Assembly (NCBI GenBank): GCA_051715425.1 | Contig: JBPXJS010000008.1 | Coordinates: forward strand, 611,285 to 675,284 | Length of the DNA stretch: 64,000 bases | Direction: 5' to 3' | From: JAJTFA01 sp051715425 | GTDB lineage: Bacteria > Bacteroidota > Bacteroidia > UKL13-3 | Shown here: positions 1-9,470 of the stretch, one piece after another | How positions within the stretch are numbered: position 1 is the stretch's first letter | Layout: every line of letters begins with the position of its first letter | The notes under the pieces: generated by a model | The model's database searches: none | The model's input: only the letters and a program-made list of their open reading frames with translations | What the model was told of the DNA's origin: nothing | Program-made: the position numbers and the translations under genes

Positions 1-307
1 TTTACAGGATGCCCAAGTGCTTTACCAATAGACGAGAATGCTATTCCTGTATTGCCACTTGTAGCTTCAATGATGATATTTCCCGGTTTTATGGATCCGT
101 TTTTATACGATTGCTCAAGAATGTACAAAGCCATGCGGTCTTTAATACTGCCCGTAAGGTTATAGTGTTCGCATTTTACAAATACCTCACGCTTTTCGCC
201 CTTAAACTTATAGCTGATGCGCAACATGGGCGTATTACCAACCATACGCCATAAATACCGGAACTTATTGGCGAGTTCCGTAGAAAAATACTGATTATAC
301 CTGCTCA
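1..307 (-). CDS. cysteine synthase family PLP-dependent enzyme (3' end outside window)
   Basis: The N-terminal 102 codons of a gene running off the left edge. It reads from an ATG at 305-307. The translation carries the fold-type II PLP signature: the Schiff-base lysine context LTGSIKDRM (Lys56) and the phosphate-binding loop TSGNTG (about residues 83-88). This is the cysteine synthase / cystathionine beta-synthase superfamily, whose members make cysteine from O-acetylserine and sulfide or act on related amino-acid substrates in the cytosol. Substrate specificity lies in the missing part, so cysK/cysM or threonine-deaminase-like relatives cannot be separated. It is divergent from fabD. Confidence 0.88.
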
Positions 308-467
308 TTTGAGGGCAAAACTAAGCCATAAATCAGAAAATCTGAAAAACAAACACCATTACATCCCCAACATATTATGGAATATCCCGGCAGGCATTTA
401 ATAACTTTCCTTCATTTTTTAGCTGAATTAACCATATTTGTGGCACTACATATAACTATAACATCAA

Positions 468-1346
468 ATGAAAGCTTACGTATTTCCAGGACAGGGTTCT
501 CAATTCTCAGGAATGGGTAAAGACCTTTACGACAATAATGCTCAGGCAAAAGAATTATTTGAGCAAGCCAATTCCATATTAGGATTTGCCATCACAGAAA
601 CCATGTTCTCAGGAACAGATGAAGAATTAAAACAAACCAGAGTAACACAACCTGCTATATTTTTGCACTCTGTAATTAAAGCAATAACCGCAGGCGATCA
701 GTTTAAGCCTGATATGGTGGCAGGACATTCACTTGGTGAGTTCTCTGCATTGGTTGCCAATAAAACACTGCGTTTCGAAGATGCCCTTACATTGGTTTAC
801 AAACGTGCACTGGCTATGCAAAAAGCATGTGAGTTACAACCTTCTACCATGGCCGCTGTATTGGGATTGGAAGATGCCAAAGTAGAAGAGATTTGTGCCT
901 CTGTTACGGATGAAGTGGTGGTGGCAGCTAATTACAATTGCCCCGGACAGTTGGTTATTTCAGGAAGCATTAACGGAGTAAATAAGGCTTGCGAAATGCT
1001 TAAAGCAGCTGGAGCCAAACGGGCACTGGTATTACCTGTTGGTGGAGCTTTTCATTCTCCTTTGATGGAACCTGCAAGGGTAGAACTGCAGGAGGCCATC
1101 ATGGCTACCCCGTTCAACACTCCTGTATGCCCTGTTTACCAAAATGTTTCTGCGAAAGCCGAGCGCGATGTAGATACCATTAAACAAAACCTTATTGCCC
1201 AATTAACAGCCCCGGTAAAATGGACACAAAGTATTCAGGCCATGGTAACAGATGGTGCTGCCGAATTTATTGAATGTGGACCAGGAAATGTATTACAGGG
1301 TTTAGTAAAGAAAATCCACAAGGAAGCCATTACTGCTTCTCTATAA
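468..1346 (+). CDS. fabD: malonyl-CoA:ACP transacylase
   Basis: A 292-residue protein of normal FabD length. It moves the malonyl group from CoA to acyl carrier protein, supplying the extender unit for cytosolic type II fatty-acid synthesis. Visible motifs are GQGSQ (8-12), the nucleophile elbow GHSLGE with Ser88, the substrate arginine in YKRALAMQ (Arg113), and the catalytic histidine in GAFHSP (His196). The gene stands alone, not in a fab cluster. A near-consensus -7 box (CATATTTG, 433-440) lies 27 bp before the ATG. A hairpin at 1367-1395 follows the stop. Confidence 0.97.
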   Translation: MKAYVFPGQGSQFSGMGKDLYDNNAQAKELFEQANSILGFAITETMFSGTDEELKQTRVTQPAIFLHSVIKAITAGDQFKPDMVAGHSLGEFSALVANKTLRFEDALTLVYKRALAMQKACELQPSTMAAVLGLEDAKVEEICASVTDEVVVAANYNCPGQLVISGSINGVNKACEMLKAAGAKRALVLPVGGAFHSPLMEPARVELQEAIMATPFNTPVCPVYQNVSAKAERDVDTIKQNLIAQLTAPVKWTQSIQAMVTDGAAEFIECGPGNVLQGLVKKIHKEAITASL

Positions 1347-1366
1347 AATAAAAAACATTACACTTT

Positions 1367-1402
1367 AAAGGCTGTTCTGAACTCAGGCAGCCTTTATTTT
1401 TT
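1367..1402 (+). terminator. intrinsic terminator after fabD
   Basis: AAAGGCTG (1367-1374) pairs with CAGCCTTT (1388-1395), with a further CTG/CAG inner stem, followed by TATTTTTTG. The right arm and T-run lie inside the last codons of the opposing 65-residue ORF, so the 3' ends of the two genes share this element. Confidence 0.75.
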
Positions 1403-1580
1403 GTTCCTGCTTATTGGCAGCCCTGAGCCATACTTCGGCTATACGCAGGCACAGTGGCATGGCTAAAAAGGCAAAACAAACAATAGCAAATATGGCTTGC
1501 TGAAAATCTGCCGTAAACCCATTAATAAAACCCAAACCTAACAGAAATAGCAGCACAGATAGTGTAGTTTCTTTGTTCAT
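1383..1580 (-). CDS. small two-helix membrane protein, unknown function
   Basis: A 65-residue ORF starting from ATG at 1578-1580. It has two hydrophobic stretches (about residues 7-22 and 27-46) and a lysine-rich tail, so it is probably an inner-membrane protein with two passes. I do not recognise a family. It converges on fabD, and its last five codons lie in the fabD terminator T-run, which could mean the tail sequence is incidental. It could be a genuine small membrane protein or, less likely, a chance ORF. The clean start and strong hydrophobic pattern favour a real gene. Confidence 0.5.
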   Translation of the reverse strand: MNKETTLSVLLFLLGLGFINGFTADFQQAIFAIVCFAFLAMPLCLRIAEVWLRAANKQEQKIKAA

Positions 1581-1690
1581 TGTTTAACTATTAACACTTC
1601 AAATTTGACATAAGGATATGTTCAAAATGTTAAGCAGGTTTTAAAAATGAGATAACTTAAATATAAGAGATTGTTAAGGGGGGTAAATAA

Positions 1691-1721
1691 AAATGCCGTG
1701 CATCGGGAAAGCACGGCATTT
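1691..1721 (-). terminator. intrinsic terminator after the FAH-family gene
   Basis: A perfect 11-bp inverted repeat, AAATGCCGTGC (1691-1701) and GCACGGCATTT (1711-1721), with a 9-nt loop. T-rich sequence follows on both strands. On the minus strand it lies 27 bp past the stop of the gene at 1748-2764. Confidence 0.85.
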
Positions 1722-1747
1722 TTTATTCGATTAATAAAGAGAATATA

Positions 1748-2764
1748 TTAATTCGTTTCTGTTTGTTTCTTTAAAGCAAGAAGAGAAAAATCTGTATCCA
1801 CCCGTTTAATGGTATTGCTTAAATGACCAAGCCCTGTTATTTCCATTTCCACTACATCACCATCTTGCAACCATTGCGGGGTATAGCTTTTATCGTGCAA
1901 CAAACCGGTTCCGTTTAATTCCAGAAAACACCCGGTTCCAACAGTTCCTGACCCTATCACATCACCTGGCAGAATATCTGCCCCATAAGCGCAACGCTCC
2001 AGTATTTCGGCAAAGGTCCAGTCCATATCGCCCATGTTTCCTTCGCTAACCAGTTTACCATTTACCCAGCATTTCATATTCAGGTTATAGTTGTTTCCGG
2101 TATGGCCCGGTTTAGCAGGCACCTTGTAGGCTTCCAGTTCGTCAGGCGTTACAAAGTATGGACCTATTACAGTAGAAAAATCTTTCCCTTTTGCAGGCCC
2201 AAGACTTAGCAGCATTTCTTCCATCTGAAGGGTACGCGCACTCATATCATTCATAATCATATAGCCGGCAATATATTGATCTGCTTCTGCAGCTTTAATA
2301 TTGCGTCCCTTCTTCCCTACCACAATAGCACCTTCCAGTTCAAAATCAAGTTTTTGAAAATGATCGGGCATACAGGCTACCACTCCTGGTCCCTGAATGG
2401 CATTGTGGTTGGTAAAATAAAATATAGGAAACTGATCAAACTCCGGAATCATTGGTACACCGCGGTTTCTGCGGGCAGAAGCCACATGTTGCCTGAAAGC
2501 ATAACCATCTCTGCACGATGTTGGTTGAGGTACCGGGGCTTCCAGGGTCACCTCTTTCTCGCTGATAAATGCAGGACTTACCTTTTTAGCCTTTATATCT
2601 GCATCAAGCTGTTTGGCCTTATTCATTGCAGCTTCACCTGCAAACAAAAATTCACGCATATTATCAGGCAATGAAGCATCCAGCAGTTGCAAATCTGCTA
2701 TTTGTCCTTCATGATAAATACCTAACCTGGTTTTATTCTGATAAGTATAAGTAACTAATTTCAT
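1748..2764 (-). CDS. fumarylacetoacetate hydrolase family protein
   Basis: A 338-residue protein of the FAH superfamily, which are metal-dependent hydrolases, isomerases or decarboxylases acting on 2,4-dioxo acids. The family core is visible in DFELEGAIVVGKKGR (acidic metal ligands), NDMSART, KGKDFSTVIGPYFVT and the glycine-rich IGSGTVGTGC near residue 285. The length and the long N-terminal region match the fumarylacetoacetase-like branch of tyrosine degradation, but no hpd or hmgA neighbour is present, so the substrate is uncertain. It is the last gene of a minus-strand run after secA, deoC and the SPOR gene, 66 bp from the latter. A strong terminator follows. Confidence 0.88.
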   Translation of the reverse strand: MKLVTYTYQNKTRLGIYHEGQIADLQLLDASLPDNMREFLFAGEAAMNKAKQLDADIKAKKVSPAFISEKEVTLEAPVPQPTSCRDGYAFRQHVASARRNRGVPMIPEFDQFPIFYFTNHNAIQGPGVVACMPDHFQKLDFELEGAIVVGKKGRNIKAAEADQYIAGYMIMNDMSARTLQMEEMLLSLGPAKGKDFSTVIGPYFVTPDELEAYKVPAKPGHTGNNYNLNMKCWVNGKLVSEGNMGDMDWTFAEILERCAYGADILPGDVIGSGTVGTGCFLELNGTGLLHDKSYTPQWLQDGDVVEMEITGLGHLSNTIKRVDTDFSLLALKKQTETN

Positions 2765-2830
2765 TTTAATATTTGTTGTTAAATGGGGCTATTTTTTATG
2801 TACTGCCAGTGTCTGTTACACCAGTTCTCA

Positions 2831-3244
2831 TTACAGTTTTGGTAGTTTAATTTTATCGGGCACAATAATGACCTGCTGAAACTCGCTCAGCATTTTTTTA
2901 TACATGGCGTGGGCTTCCAGCTTGTTTCTGTAGTCACCCACCCTTACTCTGAAATTTGGTTGCTGATAAATGAGGTATGCTTCCACATCAGGAAACAATT
3001 GCAAAAATTTGGTACGGGCTTCAATAGCGCCTTTTCTGTCGGAATGAGAAAAAATCTGTATGCGATACCCTTGTATTCCATCATTCAGTTTGTTTTCAAT
3101 GATGTTTTTCTCAATCAGTGAATCAACTGAGGCATTACTGATTACCTCTGTATATTTCTGCTGGGCGGCAACGTTGTGTGCACCAGCCATAAGGATAAAT
3201 AATGCTGCAATGGGATAAAAAATATTTCTATCTGTTAATTGCAT
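2831..3244 (-). CDS. SPOR domain-containing exported protein
   Basis: A 137-residue protein with an N-terminal signal peptide (hydrophobic core about 10-26, likely cleavage at VAA|QQ). A single SPOR fold follows, recognisable from GYRIQIFSHSDR (about 59-70), an FPDVEAYLIYQQPNFRVRVG segment and a closing VIIVPDKI. SPOR domains bind denuded glycan strands of peptidoglycan, often at the septum. The protein is therefore predicted to be periplasmic or envelope-bound and to touch the cell wall. The 5-bp gap to deoC implies co-transcription. Its particular role is unknown. Confidence 0.82.
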   Translation of the reverse strand: MQLTDRNIFYPIAALFILMAGAHNVAAQQKYTEVISNASVDSLIEKNIIENKLNDGIQGYRIQIFSHSDRKGAIEARTKFLQLFPDVEAYLIYQQPNFRVRVGDYRNKLEAHAMYKKMLSEFQQVIIVPDKIKLPKL

Positions 3245-3249
3245 GGGAG

Positions 3250-3927
3250 TTATTCCGCGTTTTCTGTACCTGCTATTTTAATACCTGATGAAGTTCCAAT
3301 CTTAGAAGCACCGGCCTGTATCAGCTTCTCTGCAAATTCCCTGTCGCGTATACCACCGGCAGCTTTAATTTTTATTTTGGCCGGAAGGATTTTTCTCATT
3401 AAGGTAACTGCTTCAACAGTTGCTCCTGTTGGGGCATATCCGGTTGATGTTTTTACAAAATCAGCCTCACAGTCTATACAAATGCGGCAAGCCCTTTCAA
3501 TTTCCTCCTCACTAAGATAAGCGGTTTCTATAATCACCTTGCACTGTTTATTCTGAAGGTGACAAGCCGTAATTACAGCCTGAATATCGTTTTGTACGGC
3601 TGCAAAATCACCTGCTTTAAATGCAGCAATATTCATCACCATATCAATTTCATCGGCACCGGAAATGATTGCTTTTTTTGTTTCCTCTACTTTTGCTGCT
3701 ACGGTAGAATATCCCATAGGAAAACCTACCACCGTAACTATTCTTACCGGGGCCTTCTTTATTGTTTTTTTAGCCAGTTGCACATAATATGGAGGCACAC
3801 ATACCCCATAAAAATGATGTGCTACCGCTTCTTCACACAACGTAATAATATCCTGCTGATTACAATCCGGCCTCAGGATAGTGTGTTCGATATACGGTGC
3901 CAGTGATGTTGTTTCCATTATTTCCAT
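3250..3927 (-). CDS. deoC: deoxyribose-phosphate aldolase
   Basis: A 225-residue class I aldolase that splits 2-deoxyribose-5-phosphate into glyceraldehyde-3-phosphate and acetaldehyde in deoxynucleoside salvage. The Schiff-base lysine is in DFVKTSTGY (Lys159), the second active-site lysine in KIKAAGGIRD (Lys188), and the acidic residue in DEIDMV (Asp95). The start could be the ATG at 3925-3927 or three codons later at 3916-3918. It sits 21 bp after secA and 5 bp before the SPOR gene. The unrelated neighbours suggest a housekeeping operon rather than a deo regulon. Confidence 0.95.
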   Translation of the reverse strand: MEIMETTSLAPYIEHTILRPDCNQQDIITLCEEAVAHHFYGVCVPPYYVQLAKKTIKKAPVRIVTVVGFPMGYSTVAAKVEETKKAIISGADEIDMVMNIAAFKAGDFAAVQNDIQAVITACHLQNKQCKVIIETAYLSEEEIERACRICIDCEADFVKTSTGYAPTGATVEAVTLMRKILPAKIKIKAAGGIRDREFAEKLIQAGASKIGTSSGIKIAGTENAE

Positions 3928-3948
3928 AGCTAAATTATTCTCTTTTTA

Positions 3949-6900
3949 TTAAGCCTCGTCTTTACCATGACAAGCTTTGTACTTTTTACCACTACCGCAA
4001 GGGCAAGGATCATTGCGTCCTATTTTAACCACGCCCTTTACCTGTTGCTGTTTAATGGTTTCCTGTGTATTGCCCGCTGCTGCCATAGCCGCTGCCCGTT
4101 GAGCCTCTGCTATTTCATCCGTACGGCTGGTTTGTAACCTTTCCTGTTTCCGCTGAACCTGTGCCTCCTGAACATTATTGGCATTTTCAACAGGAATAAA
4201 TGCTTTAAACAGCATAGATAGTACATCCCTGTTTATTCTGCTCAACATGGCTTTAAAAAGGTTAAATGATTCCAGCTTATAAATAAGCAGCGGATCTTTT
4301 TGCTCGAACACCGCATTTTGTGCAGATTGTTTTAATTCATCCATCTCACGCAGATGTTCTTTCCACTCGTCATCAATAATCCAAAGGGTGGCGAATTTCT
4401 CAAATGTTTTGGTTAATTCCTTCCCATGTGTTTCGTATGCCTTTTTAAGGTTAACAGGTATTTGCATACCCCTGATACCATCAGTAAACGGCACTGCAAT
4501 ATTTTCTATCTGGCCTCCTCTGTTGGTATACAAATCATTAATTACCGGGAAGGCATCTTTTGCAATGGTTTCGTTTTTATGCAGATAATGTTTCAATAAA
4601 TCTTCAAACAATATATCTGCCACCTGTTCGGTTTTGCCATTCATAAACTCCGCCTCACCAATAGCTGGCTCGTAGGCAAACAAGCGCAAACATTCGAACT
4701 TAAACTCCTGAAAATTCTTCTGATCCTGATAAATCTCCACTAACTCATGGCTCAGGTCGGCAAGCATATTGTTGATATCCAAACCCAGTTTATCGCCATA
4801 TAATGCATTTCTGCGTTTGGTATAAATCACCTCACGTTGCGAGTTCATCACATCATCATACTCCAGCAAACGTTTACGTATACCGAAATTATTTTGCTCT
4901 ACTTTACGCTGTGCACGCTCAATATTTTTGGTAATCATGGAGTGTTCGATATTCTCGCCCTCTTTCATTCCCAAACGATCCATGATGGATGAGATACGTT
5001 CACTTCCGAACAAACGCATCAGGTCATCTTCCAATGAAACATAAAACCTCGAAGATCCCGGATCACCCTGACGACCTGCACGACCACGCAACTGACGGTC
5101 AACCCGCCTCGACTCATGGCGCTCTGTACCAATAATGGCCAATCCTCCTGCTTCTTTTACTCCGGCACCAAGTTTAATATCCGTACCACGACCAGCCATA
5201 TTGGTAGCAATGGTTACCGAACTTTTTTGTCCTGCCTCGGCCACAATATCTGCCTCACGCTGGTGTTGTTTTGCATTTAATACATTATGCCTGATTTTGC
5301 GCAAGGTCAACATCCTGCCAAGCAACTCTGATACTTCTACCGATGTGGTACCAACAAGCACCGGCCTTCCGGCTTCGGTTAACTTTACTATCTCATCTAT
5401 TACCGCATTGTACTTTTCGCGTTTGGTTTTATAGATCACATCATTTTCATCCTTACGCAAAATAGCTCTGTTGGTAGGAATTACAATTACATCCAGCTTG
5501 TATATTTCCCAAAACTCTCCGGCTTCTGTCTCCGCTGTACCGGTCATACCGGCAAGCTTATGATACATACGGAAATAATTTTGAAGGGTAATGGTGGCAT
5601 AAGTTTGGGTCGCAGCTTCCACCTTCACATTTTCTTTAGCTTCTATGGCCTGATGTAATCCATCGCTGTACCTTCTGCCTTCCAGCACACGGCCGGTTTG
5701 CTCGTCTACAATTTTAACTTTTGCATCCGCAATAATATACTCCACATCACGGTCGTAAAGGCAATAGGCTTTCAGCAATTGATTTACGGCATGAATCCGT
5801 TCTGATTTAATGGAGAAATCAAGCATCAACTGTTCTTTTCTTTTCAACTTCTCCTCTTCAGTGATGGTTAATTTTTCAATCTCTGCAATTTCACTTCCAA
5901 CATCAGGAATAATAAAAAACTGCGGGTCTTCACCATTAGCAGTAATAAGCTCTACGCCCTTATCAGAAAGTTCTACGCTATTGTGTTTTTCATCAATTAC
6001 AAAATACAAATCAGCATCTACCTTATGCATTTCTTTCGACTGATCCTGCATGAAGAAGTTTTCCGTTTTGTTAAGAATCCCGCGCATACCCTGCTCTCCC
6101 AGAAACTTAATTAACGCACTGTTTTTTGGTAAGCCGCGATAAGCCTGTAATAACTTAAAGCCACCTTCTTTTTCATTACCGGCTGTAATCAGTTTTTTTG
6201 CATCGGCCAATGCCGTATTTAAATATGTTTTTTGTGTATTAACCAGCTTTTCAATTCTGGGTTTCAAGGCATAAAACTGCTGATCATCTCCTTTAGGAAC
6301 GGGACCTGAAATAATCAATGGCGTTCTGGCATCGTCAATCAATACGGAATCCACCTCATCCACCATGGCGTAGTGGTGTTTCCGCTGCACCAGTTCTGCA
6401 GTATCGCGGCTCATATTATCGCGGAGGTAATCAAAACCAAATTCATTATTGGTACCGTATATAATATCGGCCATGTAAGCACTTCTTCTTTCAGGAGAGT
6501 TGGGTTGATGATAGTCGATACAATCAACCTTTAATCCATGAAATTCAAACAGAGGTCCGTTCCACTCGCAATCCCTTCGTGCCAGGTAATCATTTACCGT
6601 AACAATATGAACACCTTGTCCGGAAAGTGCGTTGAGGTATGCCGGTAAAGTAGAAACGAGGGTTTTACCTTCACCGGTTGCCATTTCTGAAATTTTTCCC
6701 TGATGCAATACGATACCACCAATAAGCTGCACATCATAATGCACCATACTCCAGTTGATCATCGTACCAGCTGCTTCCCAGCTATTGCTCCAGATAGCTT
6801 TGTCGCCTTCAATACGCACCGGCTTTTTAGAGCGGATACTTAATTCCTTATCCAGTTCTGTTGCAGTAACAGAGAGTTCTTTATCCTCCGTGAGCCTGCG

Positions 6901-7266
6901 GGCTGTTTCTTTTACCACAGCAAATGCTTCCGGTAAAATTTCCATCAGCACCTTCTCCAACTCCTCGTCTCTTTGTTTCTGTAGTTTTTCTATTTCCTTA
7001 TACAGGTCTTCCTTCTCATGAAGGTTTATATCAGGTACCTCTGTTTTAACTTTCAGAGCGGCAACCTCCGCGTCTATATCTGAGAGATAATCCTGTATTC
7101 TTTTTTTAAACTGAATCGTTTTACCACGTAAATCATCATTGCTGATTTGACGTAACTTATCAAATTCAATATTTATTTCTTTTACCAAAGGAAGAATATC
7201 CTTCAGGTCTCTTTCCGATTTACTTCCAAAAACTTTTGTAAGCGCTTTAAAAACTGTTCCTATCAT
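3949..7266 (-). CDS. secA: preprotein translocase ATPase subunit
   Basis: A 1105-residue SecA, longer than the roughly 900-residue E. coli protein, as is usual in Bacteroidota. The motor has Walker A MATGEGKT (195-202), Walker B VDEVD (302-306) and the late helicase motif GRAGRQGDPG. A preprotein-crosslinking region with a large insertion follows DDARTPLIISG. The C-terminus carries the zinc/SecB-binding tail with ligands Cys1088, Cys1090, Cys1099 and His1100 in CPCGSGKKYKACHG. SecA drives Sec-dependent export through SecYEG and is needed for the many signal-peptide proteins here, including T9SS cargo. It leads the deoC-SPOR-FAH run. Confidence 0.98.
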   Translation of the reverse strand: MIGTVFKALTKVFGSKSERDLKDILPLVKEINIEFDKLRQISNDDLRGKTIQFKKRIQDYLSDIDAEVAALKVKTEVPDINLHEKEDLYKEIEKLQKQRDEELEKVLMEILPEAFAVVKETARRLTEDKELSVTATELDKELSIRSKKPVRIEGDKAIWSNSWEAAGTMINWSMVHYDVQLIGGIVLHQGKISEMATGEGKTLVSTLPAYLNALSGQGVHIVTVNDYLARRDCEWNGPLFEFHGLKVDCIDYHQPNSPERRSAYMADIIYGTNNEFGFDYLRDNMSRDTAELVQRKHHYAMVDEVDSVLIDDARTPLIISGPVPKGDDQQFYALKPRIEKLVNTQKTYLNTALADAKKLITAGNEKEGGFKLLQAYRGLPKNSALIKFLGEQGMRGILNKTENFFMQDQSKEMHKVDADLYFVIDEKHNSVELSDKGVELITANGEDPQFFIIPDVGSEIAEIEKLTITEEEKLKRKEQLMLDFSIKSERIHAVNQLLKAYCLYDRDVEYIIADAKVKIVDEQTGRVLEGRRYSDGLHQAIEAKENVKVEAATQTYATITLQNYFRMYHKLAGMTGTAETEAGEFWEIYKLDVIVIPTNRAILRKDENDVIYKTKREKYNAVIDEIVKLTEAGRPVLVGTTSVEVSELLGRMLTLRKIRHNVLNAKQHQREADIVAEAGQKSSVTIATNMAGRGTDIKLGAGVKEAGGLAIIGTERHESRRVDRQLRGRAGRQGDPGSSRFYVSLEDDLMRLFGSERISSIMDRLGMKEGENIEHSMITKNIERAQRKVEQNNFGIRKRLLEYDDVMNSQREVIYTKRRNALYGDKLGLDINNMLADLSHELVEIYQDQKNFQEFKFECLRLFAYEPAIGEAEFMNGKTEQVADILFEDLLKHYLHKNETIAKDAFPVINDLYTNRGGQIENIAVPFTDGIRGMQIPVNLKKAYETHGKELTKTFEKFATLWIIDDEWKEHLREMDELKQSAQNAVFEQKDPLLIYKLESFNLFKAMLSRINRDVLSMLFKAFIPVENANNVQEAQVQRKQERLQTSRTDEIAEAQRAAAMAAAGNTQETIKQQQVKGVVKIGRNDPCPCGSGKKYKACHGKDEA

Positions 7267-7410
7267 TAAAATTAATCGCGTTAAGGGCCGTAAAAATAAT
7301 ACAATTTGCCAATAGCTTATGAGTGTTTTTTACACTCATAAATAAAGCCACTCATCTTTTTTTGCCAATTTGGCACGATTTTCATTAAAATTAAACTTTA
7401 TTTTGAATCT

Positions 7411-8259
7411 ATGAAACCACCAGTAAAAACCTTACTTTTTGTAATCGCCTCATTTTCTTTTGTGTATACACAAGCTCAAAACCCCAGGGTTAAATCCACT
7501 GGAAACAATCCCGGAGCAGCAAAAACCACCACATCGTCCAACAATGCAGCTCCTTCCTCCGAAAATGCTGCAAAAAGAGCTGATAGTAAAGAGCAGGTGG
7601 TATTAAATTTCAACTTCGCCCTTGGCATTCCTGACGGGGAGTTTAGAACGGTGAGTAATAACAACTGGGCCTATGGTTTTACCGGGTATATTGCCTACAA
7701 TCCCTTTCACGATATACTTGATAATGATTATATCCGCCCTTTTTTATTGGGTTTGCAGCTGGAATATTTATGGTTCGATTCAAAATCAGATGATTATAAT
7801 TTTGAAGATGCCTTTACCCGCTCTGTAGTAAATTCAAAGGTTTCAACAGGAGCATTTGCCATTGGCCTTGCCGGCCGGTCTGAATTTATTAGCAAAATAG
7901 CATACCCTTTTATTGAATACAATGCCGGTTTCCGTTTTTTTAGTGGCTCGCACGATATTACCTATACCCGCTCTGCAAAATCTGGTGTGAGTGGCAATCA
8001 GCAAAATGTAAATGAAAGTTTTTCCAAAAACCTTGAATCTGATGTAGTTGGTTATTACGGATGGGCTGCAGGTATAGGGGTAAACTGTAATAACTTGCGT
8101 ATTGAATTTAAGCTGGCCTATCAATATGGGGGCCGGGCCCGTTATGTTGATCCTGAAACTGTTACATTTAATCAGGCTGATAATAGTGTTTCTTATTCCA
8201 CCAAATCGTCTTCTACAGATATGTACATTCCTCAGATAGGTATTTCTACTACATTCTGA
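7411..8259 (+). CDS. outer-membrane beta-barrel family protein, unknown function
   Basis: A 282-residue protein with a signal peptide (core about 7-20, cleavage near TQA|Q), then a Ser/Thr/Asn/Ala-rich low-complexity linker (about 30-58). The rest has alternating hydrophobic/polar strands and many aromatic residues, as expected of a small outer-membrane barrel. The C-terminus ends in an aromatic (ISTTF), as in many barrel proteins. No specific family motif is recognised. It stands alone between divergent secA and metF. An AT-rich stretch precedes the start, but no clean -7/-33 pair was found. Confidence 0.7.
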   Translation: MKPPVKTLLFVIASFSFVYTQAQNPRVKSTGNNPGAAKTTTSSNNAAPSSENAAKRADSKEQVVLNFNFALGIPDGEFRTVSNNNWAYGFTGYIAYNPFHDILDNDYIRPFLLGLQLEYLWFDSKSDDYNFEDAFTRSVVNSKVSTGAFAIGLAGRSEFISKIAYPFIEYNAGFRFFSGSHDITYTRSAKSGVSGNQQNVNESFSKNLESDVVGYYGWAAGIGVNCNNLRIEFKLAYQYGGRARYVDPETVTFNQADNSVSYSTKSSSTDMYIPQIGISTTF

Positions 8260-8431
8260 TGCGTGCGTAACTGTTTTCGCCACCCCATATACAATACCCT
8301 CTTTACATCATACGTTTCTTATCCGACCTCTGATTTTAATTTTCAATTTGGTTAACGTAACGGCTTAAACCCGGGTGAATAAAGGCTTATAGAGCTATCA
8401 AAAAAAAACATTAAAAAAAGGCGAAACCACA

Positions 8432-8439
8432 TACTTTTG
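8432..8439 (+). promoter_or_regulatory. Bacteroidota -7 promoter element for metF
   Basis: TACTTTTG matches the TAnnTTTG consensus exactly and ends 19 bp before the metF ATG. No convincing TTG lies at the -33 position. The rest of the 8260-8458 intergenic stretch shows no gene or riboswitch I can recognise. Confidence 0.55.
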
Positions 8440-8458
8440 TATTCAGTTATATAGATAT

Positions 8459-9412
8459 ATGAAGCTTACGGAAATACTTAGCAACAGCAAAGAGACCTTG
8501 TTCTCTATTGAAATACTTCCTCCTCTGAAAGGTAAGGATATCAAATCCCTGTATGAGGGAATTGATCCGTTGATGGAATTTAAACCGGCATTTATTGATG
8601 TAACTTATCATAGGGAAGAATATATTCTTCGTAAGCGCAAAGACGGAGGTTTTGATAAGGTGTATACCCGCAAACGACCTGGCACAGTAGCCATTTGCGC
8701 TGCTATAATGAACAGGTATAAGGTAGAAGCTGTTCCCCACCTGATTTGTGGCGGATTTAGCAAAGAGGAAACAGAGAACGCTTTGATTGATCTAAATTTT
8801 CTTGGTATTCAGAATGTGCTTGCCTTACGTGGTGATGGAATTAAGAACGAGCCCAATTTTATACCGGAGCCTGATGGCAACAAAAATTCACAGGAATTAC
8901 TCGAACAGGTAATGAATATGAACAAGGGCCGTTATCTGGACGAAGAACTGGAAAATGCCACCCCAACTAACTTTTGTATTGGTGTAGCCGGTTATCCAGA
9001 AAAACATTTTGAGGCACCAAATATGATGAGTGATTTGAAATGGCTTAAGGCCAAGGTGGATAATGGGGCCAATTATATTGTAACCCAAATGTTTTTTAAC
9101 AACAGGAAATTTACTGAGTTTGTAGAGAAATGCCGCGAAATGGGCATCACCATACCTATTATTCCAGGACTGAAGCCTTTAACCACTAAAAAACAACTAA
9201 CTATTTTGCCTAAAATATTTCATATTGATATTCCGGAAGAACTGGTGGAAGCTGTAGAAAAATGTAAGGATGATAAAGCCGTAAAACAGGCCGGTATTGA
9301 ATGGTGCATTCAGCAATCAAAAGAGTTAAAACAGGCCGGTGTTCCTGTTCTACATTATTATACGATGGGATTAAGCGAAACAACCAAAGCCATTGCATCC
9401 AAAGTGTTTTAA
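8459..9412 (+). CDS. metF: methylenetetrahydrofolate reductase
   Basis: A 317-residue flavoprotein that reduces 5,10-methylene-THF to 5-methyl-THF, the methyl donor for methionine synthesis. The catalytic glutamate is in FSIEILPP (Glu18). Family motifs PHLICGG, VLALRGD and the barrel strand YIVTQMFF are present. It is a single gene with its own -7 box and a strong bidirectional terminator shared with msrA. No metH or SAM riboswitch is nearby. Confidence 0.97.
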   Translation: MKLTEILSNSKETLFSIEILPPLKGKDIKSLYEGIDPLMEFKPAFIDVTYHREEYILRKRKDGGFDKVYTRKRPGTVAICAAIMNRYKVEAVPHLICGGFSKEETENALIDLNFLGIQNVLALRGDGIKNEPNFIPEPDGNKNSQELLEQVMNMNKGRYLDEELENATPTNFCIGVAGYPEKHFEAPNMMSDLKWLKAKVDNGANYIVTQMFFNNRKFTEFVEKCREMGITIPIIPGLKPLTTKKQLTILPKIFHIDIPEELVEAVEKCKDDKAVKQAGIEWCIQQSKELKQAGVPVLHYYTMGLSETTKAIASKVF

Positions 9413-9441
9413 GAGCCCATAAAGAACATATACTATAAAAT

Positions 9442-9466
9442 AAAAAGCCCTGCATGAGGGCTTTTT
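9442..9466. terminator. bidirectional terminator between metF and msrA
   Basis: AAAAAGCCCT (9442-9451) and AGGGCTTTTT (9457-9466) form a 10-bp stem with a 5-nt loop, with T-runs on both strands. It lies 29 bp past the metF stop and just past the convergent msrA stop. Confidence 0.9.
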
Positions 9467-9470
9467 ATTT

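Noticed and set aside
9..254. plus-strand 81-codon frame at the left edge
   Set aside because: It is antisense to a clear PLP enzyme with the SIKDRM and TSGNTG motifs.
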